Below, piece by piece: positions 32,102-41,573 of a stretch of DNA of 64,000 nt. The position numbers and the translations under genes are program-made. The notes under the pieces are model-generated. The model saw only the letters and a list, made by a program, of their open reading frames with translations. It ran no database searches and was not told the DNA's origin. Each line of letters opens with the position of its first letter. Position 1 is the first letter of the stretch. Origin of the DNA: Allomuricauda sp. ARW1Y1 (GTDB lineage: Bacteria > Bacteroidota > Bacteroidia > Flavobacteriales > Flavobacteriaceae); NCBI RefSeq assembly GCF_013407935.1, contig NZ_JACBZU010000004.1, forward strand, positions 124,001 through 188,000, in the 5' to 3' direction.

Positions 32102-33366
32102 GAGGCCCAATCAGCCGTCGCAAAGGATTTCTCCACATAAGTAAAGTAAACACCCCCGAAAATAGTAATCAAGAAATAGAGGGCCACCAGATAGCTCCCA
32201 ATGGATACATAAGCATCGATGCCAAACCAATCGCCCGATAAATAGATTAGTACCAATCCTGCCACACCCCGAATCACCTCAATCCAAACAGCATACGATT
32301 TTCGGTCCATTAGGGTGGTGTACCCATAAATACCGACAAAGATAAACGCCCCAAACAACAGCAAGCCATCAAATCCGATTTCCAAATAGCTGTAGAACAT
32401 AAAAAGCATCAAAAAAGTAGTTGCGATCAATTGGAAAAGGGCATATCCCTTTAACCAAGGTGAAGTTTCGGGACTGTATTTTTTGAAATTGTAGACATCT
32501 TGGATAACCTCAACCGGATATTTGTCCTTCACGTCCTGCGGACGCCATCCTGTGGGCATAAACCATATCCGAAGTTTGTCCCAATAGCTTCGGGTGCGCC
32601 ATGCGTCCTGCATCAATCGCCATATATGTTGAAAATTGATGATGATGGGATTCCAAGTATTCGCCGGTTTCAGCACCCCGTATTGTGGCGGCACATCATC
32701 CAACTCCTCTTGAAAGGTACCGAACATGCGATCCCAAATACAAAAAATCTGTCCTAGGTTTTTGTCGATATACTCTGGATTGATGGCATGGTGCACCCGA
32801 TGTTGCGAAGGGGTCACGATAACATATTCCAGAATCCCCATTTTGCCAATATACTGGGTATGGTACCAAAACTGGGCAAAGAGGTGTATCGGGGCCAATA
32901 TGGCGATCACTTGATTGGGAACGCCCAATAGGGCGGCCGGAATCAACAAAAGGGCATAGTACCCCAACAAGTTGGAAATAGGCTGCCGCAGCGCACAGGC
33001 CAAATTAAACTCTTCACTGCTGTGATGTATCACATGCTGGTTCCAAAAAAGATTGATGTGATGGCTCAACCTATGGTTCCAATAACCGGCAAAATCCAAA
33101 GCAATAAAAGCCACCACCCAGACCAACCAAGTTGCCTTGATCTCGATAAGTGCCAAATGTTCCAACAAAAAGGGGTAGCTCACCAAAATAAGCACAAGGC
33201 CCAATGAATCCTTCACCACATTGGTCAAACCTGAGCTAAGACTGCTCACGGTATCCATGAGGTTGTGTTTTTGATCCTTTACAAATCGGCCATACAAAAT
33301 TTCGATAAGTACAAGACCGATAAAAAATGGCGTGGCATATAACAATGCCGTTGCATACGATTCCAT
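32098..33366 (-). CDS. sterol desaturase/fatty acid hydroxylase superfamily protein
   Basis: 422 residues, a multi-pass membrane protein. The di-iron His boxes are HRLSHHINLFW, HVIHHSSEEFNLA and HRVHHAINPEYIDKN, in the order and spacing of the family. The C-terminal 150 residues add four or so more membrane helices. It probably oxidises a membrane lipid or related hydrophobic substrate with O2; bacterial members include alkylglycerol monooxygenase-like proteins, and this one is of that length. No neighbour names the substrate. Confidence 0.9.
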   Translation of the reverse strand: MESYATALLYATPFFIGLVLIEILYGRFVKDQKHNLMDTVSSLSSGLTNVVKDSLGLVLILVSYPFLLEHLALIEIKATWLVWVVAFIALDFAGYWNHRLSHHINLFWNQHVIHHSSEEFNLACALRQPISNLLGYYALLLIPAALLGVPNQVIAILAPIHLFAQFWYHTQYIGKMGILEYVIVTPSQHRVHHAINPEYIDKNLGQIFCIWDRMFGTFQEELDDVPPQYGVLKPANTWNPIIINFQHIWRLMQDAWRTRSYWDKLRIWFMPTGWRPQDVKDKYPVEVIQDVYNFKKYSPETSPWLKGYALFQLIATTFLMLFMFYSYLEIGFDGLLLFGAFIFVGIYGYTTLMDRKSYAVWIEVIRGVAGLVLIYLSGDWFGIDAYVSIGSYLVALYFLITIFGGVYFTYVEKSFATADWAS

Positions 33367-33418
33367 TTCAAAAATTTAAACGTTACCCGATGCAAACATG
33401 GGATTTGCTGCCCTTAAG

Positions 33419-34258
33419 TTAGTCCAAATTTTTAAATAATTGAATATCGTTGGCATCGGTCAAGTCGGGAATATGTTCGGAACGTGGTATACAAAGTACG
33501 GCTTTAGGGTGGTCGGCCACCAACATTCCAACAGCCTTCGGAAGTTCCTTTTCATTACGAACCGGGTCCATGGGGCAGTTTTTCAAATATGGATAAACCT
33601 CAGCTCCAAAAAAACTAAAAATGTTCATGCTTACCCGAAGCTCGCCCGTGGCATCTTTATATTGGGGCACATCCTCCACATCTGGTTTTTCAATGATTTG
33701 CCGTAAAAATCCATCCGAAGAAATATCCATTACCGCAAACTTGGCTATGCGCTCCTCGGTATACTCAAAACCAGAACTGCCATAGCTAATCAACGCATGA
33801 GGGGCTTTTCTATCTTTCCTTAAATCCTTGAGGGCTCCAACAGAATAAAGGTTATCGCCATTACAAACCGTAAAAGTGGTCCGTTGCAATTCAGGGTATT
33901 GATCCAAACATTGCTGAAGTGCATCAGCCGTACCCAATGGTTTTTGGCGTCCTTCGGGAACTTCTTGCACGGCCAGGTGGACTTCCAGGTCTTTGGAAAA
34001 CATCCTTTGATCTTTCAATTGTTGAAAGGCGGTATTTTCCGGGCTGGTGATCAAGTACAGTTTGGTGTATCCTGCCTCCACCGCATTCCGTACCAAATAA
34101 TACAAAAAAGGATGCCCTTTCTTACCTACGGGAATCAAGCTTTTATGGGGAATGTGGTCCATAATGGTTCTTTCTTCCCTAGCTTTTAGACTTCGCTTCA
34201 TACGTGAGGACGCACCCCCTACCATTACAATCAAACTCGTGTTTTCCATCTTTCTCAA
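33419..34258 (-). CDS. sugar nucleotidyltransferase family protein
   Basis: 279 residues (an internal ATG at 34249 gives MENTSLIVMVGG and may be the true start). SLIVMVGGASSRMKRS is the nucleotide-binding loop of the NTP_transferase fold, GTADALQQCL and CNGDNLYSV (metal Asp) follow, and FLRQIIEKPDVED holds the sugar-phosphate Lys/Glu region. It overlaps the GHMP kinase gene by 4 nt. By context it would activate the sugar-1-phosphate made by that kinase; base and sugar are not known. Confidence 0.82.
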   Translation of the reverse strand: MRKMENTSLIVMVGGASSRMKRSLKAREERTIMDHIPHKSLIPVGKKGHPFLYYLVRNAVEAGYTKLYLITSPENTAFQQLKDQRMFSKDLEVHLAVQEVPEGRQKPLGTADALQQCLDQYPELQRTTFTVCNGDNLYSVGALKDLRKDRKAPHALISYGSSGFEYTEERIAKFAVMDISSDGFLRQIIEKPDVEDVPQYKDATGELRVSMNIFSFFGAEVYPYLKNCPMDPVRNEKELPKAVGMLVADHPKAVLCIPRSEHIPDLTDANDIQLFKNLD

Positions 34259-35310
34259 TTCGTTAGGTTCACCGCATAGACAGCTTTGGCCCCATGGTCC
34301 AAAAAGGCGCGTTTCACCCTTTCCTCCGTATCCTCCGTTACCATGGCTACCATACAGCCGCCCCCTCCCGAACCAATGGTCTTTGTCCCAAGGGCTCCGG
34401 CTTCGCGTGCGGCCTTCATCATTTGTGCCATTTCCAAAGGGGTATTCTTGATTTCATCTTCAAGGATACGCTGGTGCTGGTTCATCAAATCTCCCAAAAA
34501 CAGGATATTCGGATTTGGTCGGAGCAGCTCCTTTTTTGCTTCCAAGGTAATATGGTAGTTATAAATAGTGGCATACCAATAGCCTTTAAGTTCTTCGGGA
34601 ACCAAATCGATATATTTTTCGTAGTCTTTTGGCGTGGCTTGCTTCAAATTGAAGTCGGTATGTTCATTTTGGACCGATGCCACCGCCTGTTGAGCATATA
34701 CCCGAGCATTTTTGAGTACTTCCAATGTTTTTTTGGGTACTCCCGATTCCGCCACGAGCAATTTTCCCAAATCGGCCTTTAATCGTGTACTTTCACCTGT
34801 TTCCGTATCGATATAAATGAGTCCTTTTTGAGCTATGGTATACTGGTCCATGAGTCCTCCGGGCTGATCAAAGAACAGAACTTCGGCCTCATAGGCCCAC
34901 TTTCCAATTTGTTCATCACTGATTTGATGGGATTTGCCTGCTGCCTCGACCAAAAAACGTATCCAAGCGACCACCAAGGCCGAAGAACTGGACAAGCCAG
35001 CATTCAATGGTATGTTTCCAGTAATCTCCACATCATAGCCTTGCTGCCAATGGAAGTTATTCTGTCTTAAAACGGCCATCACCGATCTAAAATAATCTCC
35101 TGATCTGACCTCCTTCAAACTATCTTGCAAAGCAACGGAGACCCCATCATCAAGATCTAATAGTTTTATAGTGTAGCTCCCATTGGAATTGGGTACTCCC
35201 TTAATCTTGATGTAACGGTCTATGGTTCCCGCAATAACGGGCAGACCTAAATAATCTTGATGGTCGCCGTAAAAACAGATTCGGGCCGGAACTTTTATGT
35301 CAATCATCAA
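34255..35310 (-). CDS. GHMP superfamily sugar kinase
   Basis: 351 residues. Motif 1 is KVPARICFYGDHQDYLGLPV, motif 2 NIPLNAGLSSSSALVVAW (ATP loop), motif 3 KTIGSGGGGCMVAMV. FDQPGGLMDQYTIAQ resembles the catalytic Asp region of galactokinase-like enzymes, so a sugar 1-kinase is likely rather than mevalonate or homoserine kinase. It lies between the GH109 gene (9 nt upstream) and a nucleotidyltransferase (4-nt overlap), in a three-gene operon; the best guess is anomeric phosphorylation of a hexose or N-acetylhexosamine. Confidence 0.88.
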   Translation of the reverse strand: MMIDIKVPARICFYGDHQDYLGLPVIAGTIDRYIKIKGVPNSNGSYTIKLLDLDDGVSVALQDSLKEVRSGDYFRSVMAVLRQNNFHWQQGYDVEITGNIPLNAGLSSSSALVVAWIRFLVEAAGKSHQISDEQIGKWAYEAEVLFFDQPGGLMDQYTIAQKGLIYIDTETGESTRLKADLGKLLVAESGVPKKTLEVLKNARVYAQQAVASVQNEHTDFNLKQATPKDYEKYIDLVPEELKGYWYATIYNYHITLEAKKELLRPNPNILFLGDLMNQHQRILEDEIKNTPLEMAQMMKAAREAGALGTKTIGSGGGGCMVAMVTEDTEERVKRAFLDHGAKAVYAVNLTN

Positions 35311-35319
35311 TTTGCTCTA

Positions 35320-36708
35320 TTAATCAACAATTTCCAAAGGTGCAGTTTCTTTCCAGTTGCCCCTCGTAAAATCAGGGAAAGGCTGGGGCGCCCCACCGCT
35401 GGCCACGGAACGTTCACTCAATGGGGAAACTGCACTCCACAAACAACCCTCGTACACATTTTGGTCCAAAGGAAGTCCTTTCTGGAGGCATTCCACGATA
35501 CGGTACACCATGATGCCATCCATGCCTCCATGTCCACTGCCCTTGGCCGCCTCGTTCAGTCTTTTATAAAGAGGATGGTCGTATTTCTCGTATAATTTTT
35601 GAAGTTGCTCCCCTTGCACCCAAGAGTGATGGTCTTTGGTAAGCCCTTCCACCCCACCTTCCAATGCAACACGGGTTGGGAAGCCAGCCAAAATTCCTTT
35701 GGTTCCTTGCACTAAGTTTAATCGAGAATAAGGTCTTGGACTGGTTTCGTCCCACTGCACCATAATGGTTTTTCCCATAGCGGTTTTAATGATGGATGTA
35801 TTTAAATCTCCACCTTTAAAATCGAGTCGATTCCATTTATGGTCGGATGGATAATTTTTCTCGGCATATAGTTCACGCCCCCTCGCTGGCGTGGAGAAGG
35901 AAACCAAGCTGCCAAAAGTATCATCTTGCCGTGCGAGGTTCATATATTGGGCCACCGGTCCCAGACCATGGGTAGGATATAGGTTTCCATTTCGTTTGGC
36001 ATAGTGGTAGGTCCGCCATGAGCCCGTACCTCGCTCCTGCTCTTCCATTTGCCATCGTAATTCGTGAATGTACGCTGCTTCCCCGTGCAAGATTTCACCA
36101 ATCACCCCTTGTCGGCACATATTGAGGAACATTAACTCATCCCGACTGTAATTGACGTTTTCCAACATCATACAGTGTTTTTGGGTGCGTTCGCTCGCAT
36201 CCACAATATCCCACATCTCCTGAATGGTGGTTGCAATGGGTACCTCAACAAAGGCATGTGCCCCGTGTTCCATGGCACCGATGGCCATTGGGGCATGGTT
36301 GGCCCAATTAGTGGCAATAAAAACAATATCTGGTCGCACTTCTTTTAGCATGGTTCGCCATGCATCCTCATCACCCCAGTATGGTTTGATGTTTTTATGC
36401 CGATTTTCCCCGGCCGCCTCTTTTACCCATTGGGTCTTTTCTTTTACCAAATCTTCATACAAATCACAAATGGCGACCACCTCGGTACCTTCCAGCGCAG
36501 CAAAGAACTTGGCATGGGTTCCCCCTCTGGCACCTACACCAATGAAAGCGGCACGCACCTTTTCCAATTGAGGTGCAGCAAATCCACCCATATAGGTTGA
36601 TGCCAAAGGGCGTTCCAAATTGGCTTTTAAATACGATGGAGCAATGGTTATCGCGGCAGCAGAAAGTGAAGTTTTTTGGATAAAACTTCGTCTATCGAGG
36701 TTTTTCAT
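35320..36708 (-). CDS. GH109-type Gfo/Idh/MocA family glycosidase/oxidoreductase, Tat-exported
   Basis: 462 residues. The Tat signal is DRRSFIQKTSLSAAAITIA. The Rossmann domain starts VRAAFIGVGARGGTHAKFF and the catalytic domain has NGNLYPTHGLGPVAQYMNL, ELRWQMEEQ, and LVQGTKGILAGFP. These are the marks of glycoside hydrolase family 109, NAD-dependent alpha-N-acetylgalactosaminidases that work by oxidation-elimination. Many homologues have not been tested, so substrate is inference. First gene of an operon with a sugar kinase and a nucleotidyltransferase, which fits release and salvage of a hexosamine. Confidence 0.87.
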   Translation of the reverse strand: MKNLDRRSFIQKTSLSAAAITIAPSYLKANLERPLASTYMGGFAAPQLEKVRAAFIGVGARGGTHAKFFAALEGTEVVAICDLYEDLVKEKTQWVKEAAGENRHKNIKPYWGDEDAWRTMLKEVRPDIVFIATNWANHAPMAIGAMEHGAHAFVEVPIATTIQEMWDIVDASERTQKHCMMLENVNYSRDELMFLNMCRQGVIGEILHGEAAYIHELRWQMEEQERGTGSWRTYHYAKRNGNLYPTHGLGPVAQYMNLARQDDTFGSLVSFSTPARGRELYAEKNYPSDHKWNRLDFKGGDLNTSIIKTAMGKTIMVQWDETSPRPYSRLNLVQGTKGILAGFPTRVALEGGVEGLTKDHHSWVQGEQLQKLYEKYDHPLYKRLNEAAKGSGHGGMDGIMVYRIVECLQKGLPLDQNVYEGCLWSAVSPLSERSVASGGAPQPFPDFTRGNWKETAPLEIVD

Positions 36709-36748
36709 AAGTGCAAAAGACGTTGGTTATTGTTCGTCCAAAGTATGA

Positions 36749-36781
36749 AAAATAAAAAGAAAAGGGAAGCAGACTTCCCTT
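36749..36781 (-). terminator. intrinsic terminator after valS
   Basis: On the minus strand AAGGGAAG (36781-36774) pairs with CTTCCCTT (36769-36762), loop TCTG, followed by TTCTTTTTATTTTTC. It lies 28 nt after the valS stop and before the GH109 gene. Confidence 0.75.
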
Positions 36782-36808
36782 CTCAAACTCATGATATGAC
36801 AGCCAAAG

Positions 36809-39439
36809 TTATTTTAAACTGGCTAGGCTTTTTTCCAAGGTCTCGATTTTGGCCTCCGCGTCGGCCGCTTTTTTGCGTTCCATGGCCACGACTTGCTCGG
36901 GAGCATTGTTTACAAAGCGTTCGTTGCCCAACTTTTTTTCAACGGACTTCAAAAATCCTTTGGTATAGTTCAGCTCCTCCGTAATCTTGGCTATTTCCGC
37001 CTCCACATCGATAGCTCCGCTAATGGGAATAAAGTACTCGTTACTTTTCACCCGAAACGTCAGGGCGCCATCCAAACTGGCATCTATGGTTTCCATGGTC
37101 GAGAGGTTGCCCAATTTGATGATGATGGCATCCATTTGGGAACTTACGCCTTCGGCATTCAACATAAAAAGCTCCAACGCATCTTTCTGCGGGATGTTTT
37201 TCTCTTTTCTGATGGTTCTGACTCCGGAAATGACCTCCGCAGCAAAATCAAAATCTGAGATCAACTGGGTATTCACCTTTTCTGCTTTTGGCCATTGGGA
37301 AACGATAAGTGCCTCCTCTGGGCTGCGTTCGGCAATGTGCTGCCAAACCTCCTCGGTCAAGAATGGCATAAAGGGGTGCAACAGTTTTAGGTTTTCCTCA
37401 AAAAGACGCAACACCTCCTCGTATGTTTTCCGATCAATGGGTTTCTGGTATTCCGGTTTTACAATTTCCAACAGCCACGAGCAGAAATCGTCCCAAACCA
37501 TTTTGTAAATGGCCATGAGGGCATCGGAAATTCGGTATTTGGAAAAATGGTCTTCTATTTCAACCAAAGTCTGATTGAATTTGGCCTTGTACCATTCGAT
37601 TCCTTTTACTGCGGCTTCGGGCTGAGCAATATCGGCTGTCTCCCAACCTCTTACCAATCGAAAGGCGTTCCATATTTTATTGGCAAAGTTGGCTCCTTGT
37701 TGGCAAAGGGCTTCATCAAACAATAAATCGTTACCTGCGGCGGAGCTCAATAAAAGGCCCACACGGACTCCATCAGCACCAAAATCATCTATCAATTGGA
37801 GTGCATCGGGGGAGTTCCCCAAGGATTTGGACATTTTTCGACGTTGCTTATCGCGAACCAATCCTGTGAGGTAAACATTTTCAAAGGGTCGTTTTCCTCT
37901 ATACTCATACCCGGCCATGATCATTCTGGCCACCCAAAAGAACAAAATATCGGGTCCGGTAACCAAGTCGCTGGTCGGATAATAATAATTGACCTCATCA
38001 TTTTCTGGCTCCAAAATACCTCCAAACACGCTGATGGGCCATAACCAAGAGGAGAACCAGGTATCCAATACATCTGGGTCCTGTTTCAAGTCTGAAGCTC
38101 GAAGTCCGAGGTCCGAAGTTTTTTCCTGTGCCAGTTTGAGTGCTTCTTCCGGAGTTTCGGCCACGACAAAATCCTCTTTTCCATCACCGTAATAATAGGC
38201 AGGAATCTGCTGACCCCACCATAATTGTCGGGAAATGTTCCAATCGCGGATATTTTCCATCCAATGGCGATAGGTGTTATCGAACTTTGATGGGTATAGT
38301 TTTACATCCTTGGTTTCCAAAACCCCTTCCAAGGCAGGTTTGGCCAAATTTTCCATCTTTAGGAACCACTGATCGGACAATCGGGGCTCGATTACAGCTT
38401 TGGTCCGTTCGGAAGTACCCACTTTATTGGTATGCTGTTCGGTCTTCACCAAATATCCCTTTTCCTGTAGCTCTTTCACAATCTCCTTTCGTACCTCAAA
38501 ACGGTCCTTCCCCTCGTAGTGCAATCCAAAGGAATTGAGACTGGCATCCTCGTTGAAGATATCGATAACCTCCAAATTGTGCTTGTCCCCAAGATTTTTA
38601 TCGTTTTCGTCATGCGCCGGAGTAACTTTGAGACATCCAGTCCCAAACTCAACGTCCACATATTCGTCCTCAATGATAGGTATGACTCGGTCGCAAATGG
38701 GCACAATGGCCTTTTTGCCCCGTAAATGACGATATCTTTCATCATTGGGGTTGATGCAGATGGCGGTATCTCCCAAAATGGTTTCTGGACGCGTAGTGGC
38801 AATGGTCACTTTCTCGTCAGAACCTTCAATGGCATAGGACAAATAATACAGGTTGCCTTGTCGTTCTTCATAAATGACCTCCTCATCCGATAGGGTGGTC
38901 TTGGCTTCGGGATCCCAGTTCACCATTCGGTACCCCCTGTAAATCAAACCTTTATTATATAAATCAACAAAAACTTTGATCACCGATGCTGACATATCGT
39001 CATCCATAGTGAATTTGGTGCGATCCCAATCGCAGGAACACCCCAGTTTTTTTAACTGTTGCAAAATAACCCCTCCGTACTCGTTGGTCCAGTCCCAGGC
39101 GTGTTTCAAAAATTCATCACGCGACAGTTTTGACTTATCGATACCATCAGCCTTCAATTTGGCAACCACCTTGGCTTCGGTAGCAATGGATGCATGGTCC
39201 ATCCCGGGAACCCAGCAGGCGTTTTTACCCAAGAGCCTTGCCCTGCGAATCAAGACATCTTGAATGGTATTGTTGAGCATATGGCCCATATGAAGCACGC
39301 CCGTTACGTTGGGCGGGGGGATTACAATGGTATAGGGCTCCCTATCATCGGGCTTGGAACTGAAGTACTTATGCTCCGACCAGTAGGCATACCAGTGCTC
39401 TTCCACCCGTTTTGGGTCATATTTTGATGGAATTTCCAT
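36809..39439 (-). CDS. valS: valyl-tRNA synthetase with in-frame heptamer repeat
   Basis: 876 residues, class Ia. [17 protein letters not shown] contains the HIGH-type motif (HMGH), [13 protein letters not shown] the KMSKS motif, and the editing domain is seen at [16 protein letters not shown]-terminal coiled coil (about residues 800-876) binds tRNA. Residues 441-452 ([12 protein letters not shown]) are encoded by a short heptamer array (38095-38119) that matches the repeat next to the four-helix-bundle gene; this is just before [13 protein letters not shown], on the surface by inference. Length is normal, so the repeat probably replaced or extended a variable loop. Confidence 0.97.
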   Translation of the reverse strand: MEIPSKYDPKRVEEHWYAYWSEHKYFSSKPDDREPYTIVIPPPNVTGVLHMGHMLNNTIQDVLIRRARLLGKNACWVPGMDHASIATEAKVVAKLKADGIDKSKLSRDEFLKHAWDWTNEYGGVILQQLKKLGCSCDWDRTKFTMDDDMSASVIKVFVDLYNKGLIYRGYRMVNWDPEAKTTLSDEEVIYEERQGNLYYLSYAIEGSDEKVTIATTRPETILGDTAICINPNDERYRHLRGKKAIVPICDRVIPIIEDEYVDVEFGTGCLKVTPAHDENDKNLGDKHNLEVIDIFNEDASLNSFGLHYEGKDRFEVRKEIVKELQEKGYLVKTEQHTNKVGTSERTKAVIEPRLSDQWFLKMENLAKPALEGVLETKDVKLYPSKFDNTYRHWMENIRDWNISRQLWWGQQIPAYYYGDGKEDFVVAETPEEALKLAQEKTSDLGLRASDLKQDPDVLDTWFSSWLWPISVFGGILEPENDEVNYYYPTSDLVTGPDILFFWVARMIMAGYEYRGKRPFENVYLTGLVRDKQRRKMSKSLGNSPDALQLIDDFGADGVRVGLLLSSAAGNDLLFDEALCQQGANFANKIWNAFRLVRGWETADIAQPEAAVKGIEWYKAKFNQTLVEIEDHFSKYRISDALMAIYKMVWDDFCSWLLEIVKPEYQKPIDRKTYEEVLRLFEENLKLLHPFMPFLTEEVWQHIAERSPEEALIVSQWPKAEKVNTQLISDFDFAAEVISGVRTIRKEKNIPQKDALELFMLNAEGVSSQMDAIIIKLGNLSTMETIDASLDGALTFRVKSNEYFIPISGAIDVEAEIAKITEELNYTKGFLKSVEKKLGNERFVNNAPEQVVAMERKKAADAEAKIETLEKSLASLK
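38095..38119. repeat. heptamer repeat inside valS
   Basis: On the plus strand AAGCTCGAAGTC then CGAGGTCCGAAGT. Compared with the reverse complement of 7982-8012 it matches 24 of 25 positions once a single 7-nt unit (GGTAGTC) is removed. Three heptamers equal 21 nt, so whole units in threes do not shift the frame. Confidence 0.75.
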
Positions 39440-39550
39440 GTTTCGGTACAGTTTTTGTTTAATTGGACTGTGATTGGTTTTTTTTGAAGGGAAAGCTAAA
39501 TGTTAATTTTACGCTATTCTTCGGATGAGGGCCAATCCAGAAATACGAAA

Positions 39551-39579
39551 CAAAAATAAGTAACGTTATTCTATAACAA
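39551..39579 (-). promoter_or_regulatory. candidate valS promoter
   Basis: On the minus strand TTG (39579-39577), an 18-nt spacer and TATTTTTG (39558-39551). The leader to the valS ATG would be about 108 nt. It overlaps the plus-strand promoter of the DUF1573 gene. Confidence 0.5.
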
Positions 39580-39585
39580 AAGAAT

Positions 39586-39617
39586 TTTGGATGCAGGTAT
39601 CAAAACATCTACATTTG
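39586..39617 (+). promoter_or_regulatory. promoter of DUF1573 gene
   Basis: TTTG (39586-39589), a 20-nt spacer and TACATTTG (39610-39617) form a consensus promoter with a start site near 39621. This excludes the ATG at 39591 as a start codon. Confidence 0.75.
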
Positions 39618-39638
39618 AAGTTCACCCAAAAACCAAAA

Positions 39639-40025
39639 ATGATGAAAAAAACTGTACTCATGCTGTTTGTAGGGCTCTTATCCTTAGGGGTATATGCTCA
39701 AGAGACCGCTAAAATCGAATTTAAAAGCGAGACCATTGATTACGGAGAAATTGAAAGAGGTAGTGATGGTGTCCGTGTTTTTGAATTTACCAACACAGGT
39801 GATGCACCTTTGGTGATCAGCAACGTTAGATCTAGCTGTGGATGTACTATCCCCAAAAAGCCTGAAGAGCCCATTATGCCTGGTAAAACTGGTGAAATCG
39901 AAGTGAAATATGATACCAACAGGGTTGGCCCCATTCGTAAGGCCATTACGGTAACCTCAAATGCCGACACGCCTACAAAAGTGTTGAAGATCAAGGGTAA
40001 TGTAAAAACTCCTGGCGCAAAGTAA
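39639..40025 (+). CDS. DUF1573 family exported protein
   Basis: 128 residues from the ATG at 39639 (MMKKTVLMLFVGLLSLG). The signal peptide ends near VYAQ. The mature part is a single Ig/ASPM-SPD-2-Hydin-like DUF1573 domain: IDYGEIERGSDGVRVFEFTN, DAPLVISNVRSSCGCTIPKK with its conserved CGC, and a final ALKI-type strand TKVLKIKGNV. Function is unknown; these proteins are very common in Bacteroidota envelopes. It is monocistronic, between the valS promoter and a strong terminator. Confidence 0.9.
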   Translation: MMKKTVLMLFVGLLSLGVYAQETAKIEFKSETIDYGEIERGSDGVRVFEFTNTGDAPLVISNVRSSCGCTIPKKPEEPIMPGKTGEIEVKYDTNRVGPIRKAITVTSNADTPTKVLKIKGNVKTPGAK

Positions 40026-40047
40026 GCGTTAAGAAATATCGATGAAT

Positions 40048-40077
40048 AAAGCCCCGAACCAATGGTTCGGGGCTTTT
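40048..40077. terminator. bidirectional terminator between DUF1573 and retropepsin-like genes
   Basis: AAAGCCCCGAACCA (40048-40061) pairs with TGGTTCGGGGCTTT, followed by T on the plus strand and by T on the minus strand as well. It serves both convergent genes. Confidence 0.9.
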
Positions 40078-40082
40078 GCTTT

Positions 40083-41426
40083 TTAATCGTCGTCAAACAT
40101 TTTTTTGAGGACAAAGGTGAACAACAGATCCTGATTGTATCGTTCGATGAGGACTTTTATCCGTTTCCCTTCCTTTTCATTGATCATTTTAAGGATTTCC
40201 TGCAATTTATATTGGTGTACCCTTTTCCCATTTACGGCCAATATCACATCGCCCTCACGGAGTCCGGCTTCGGCGGCCGGACTTCCCGCACGGATACCGG
40301 ATACCACGATTTCGGGGACCAAGCTCAGTCTTGTTTTGTTTTCCAATAAAATCTGGACATTTCCAAAAGTATCTGCATTGTCCTCTTTGACAATCCCATT
40401 GGCATCAGCAATGCGCTCTGCTATGTACCGTAATCCGTTGTGCTGCAAATCTATTCCCGCCAAATTATACTGAAAGGGTTCTTTAAAATTTCCATTCTTT
40501 TTTAGGGTGACCTTAGCTCGGGCATAATCAAAAACCATATTGAACCGTTTGAGTACTTCGCCTCCAAGACTTCCGTTACGATCACCAAGGCTATCCAATC
40601 CTTGGAAAGATTCCCGATACGGAAAGGCCACTTTGGCTTCATCCAACTTAAAACCACCTATCTGGACCCCATCAATCTTACTGCGTTTTCCGTAAATGTC
40701 ACCGCTAAGGCCCCGCCCCAAGTGATCTTCGTAGTTTTTCTCAGGGATTTCCAAGCCTTTTTCAGGCTCAGGAAACAGCCATAAGGCATCACTACTGCCC
40801 GTATCCACCAATAATTTTACGGGAATATTGGCCGTGTCCTTCATGAGCACGGTTCCTTCCACATAGGCTTTTCGACGTTCTACCTTTAATGGAATGGTTT
40901 GCCTATTGCGTCGTTCTTTGTGTGTATAAAGTTCAGGGTTGTGCAGTTTTAGCTTCTTGCTATTGTAATTAACCTCAACAATAAAATCCCTAAAAAGGTC
41001 ATAGCCCATAATACCGTGAACAGGTATTCCCAAACTGGTAGAAAAGTCAATGCCCCTATCCATCACCACATATAAGTCTTGCGAATAGTTTTTGGCATCG
41101 CCCAAGGTAAATCTGTTTCCTTTGGAACTCAGTGCCTTCATCGGTTCACCATCACCAAGCCCACGTATGGTTACTTCCGATACATTATTGATGGGAACGG
41201 AATCGGATTGGGAAAGATTGAAAAGGATGGGCTTGCTCACCCCAGAATCCAAAATAAAAGTAAGCTCCACCCCATTGATCTCCACTGGGATAATAATCAG
41301 GTTATTGATGAGCTCAAACCGAATTTTTTGATGTTTTTTATTGCTGGGCAAGGCAAACCCCTGTGCCCAAATAAAATTCGGCACAACTAAAAGAAGCGTA
41401 AAAATCAGAGCAATTCTTTTCCACAT
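40083..41426 (-). CDS. retropepsin-like aspartyl protease with PDZ domain, exported
   Basis: 447 residues from the ATG at 41426 (MWKRIALIFTLLLVVPNF), which begins a signal peptide ending at WAQ; the longer frame from 41522 is not conserved in pattern. Two retropepsin-type half-sites occur in one chain: TFILDSGVSKP and KLLVDTGSSDALWL, then GSLGGEVLKRFNMVFDY. A PDZ domain follows (about residues 365-435: VSGIRAGSPAAEAGLREGD). Bacteroidota have many such proteins; proteolytic activity is not established for most. Divergent from the aminotransferase gene. Confidence 0.87.
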   Translation of the reverse strand: MWKRIALIFTLLLVVPNFIWAQGFALPSNKKHQKIRFELINNLIIIPVEINGVELTFILDSGVSKPILFNLSQSDSVPINNVSEVTIRGLGDGEPMKALSSKGNRFTLGDAKNYSQDLYVVMDRGIDFSTSLGIPVHGIMGYDLFRDFIVEVNYNSKKLKLHNPELYTHKERRNRQTIPLKVERRKAYVEGTVLMKDTANIPVKLLVDTGSSDALWLFPEPEKGLEIPEKNYEDHLGRGLSGDIYGKRSKIDGVQIGGFKLDEAKVAFPYRESFQGLDSLGDRNGSLGGEVLKRFNMVFDYARAKVTLKKNGNFKEPFQYNLAGIDLQHNGLRYIAERIADANGIVKEDNADTFGNVQILLENKTRLSLVPEIVVSGIRAGSPAAEAGLREGDVILAVNGKRVHQYKLQEILKMINEKEGKRIKVLIERYNQDLLFTFVLKKMFDDD

Positions 41427-41573
41427 AAGCAACCTTATTGCATCTCCATTAAGAAATATACAAATAAAGCTCCATAACTTGCTATACTTTAACATTTTAG
41501 TAGACAAGGAAATTATCCTCAAACTTGTTGTTTTCGATACTAGGTTTTCTCATTTTTGCGAAAACTTTAGTAC

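Noticed and set aside
39440..39547. T-box riboswitch in the valS leader
   Set aside because: No T-box consensus or terminator was seen, and T-boxes are not expected in Bacteroidota.
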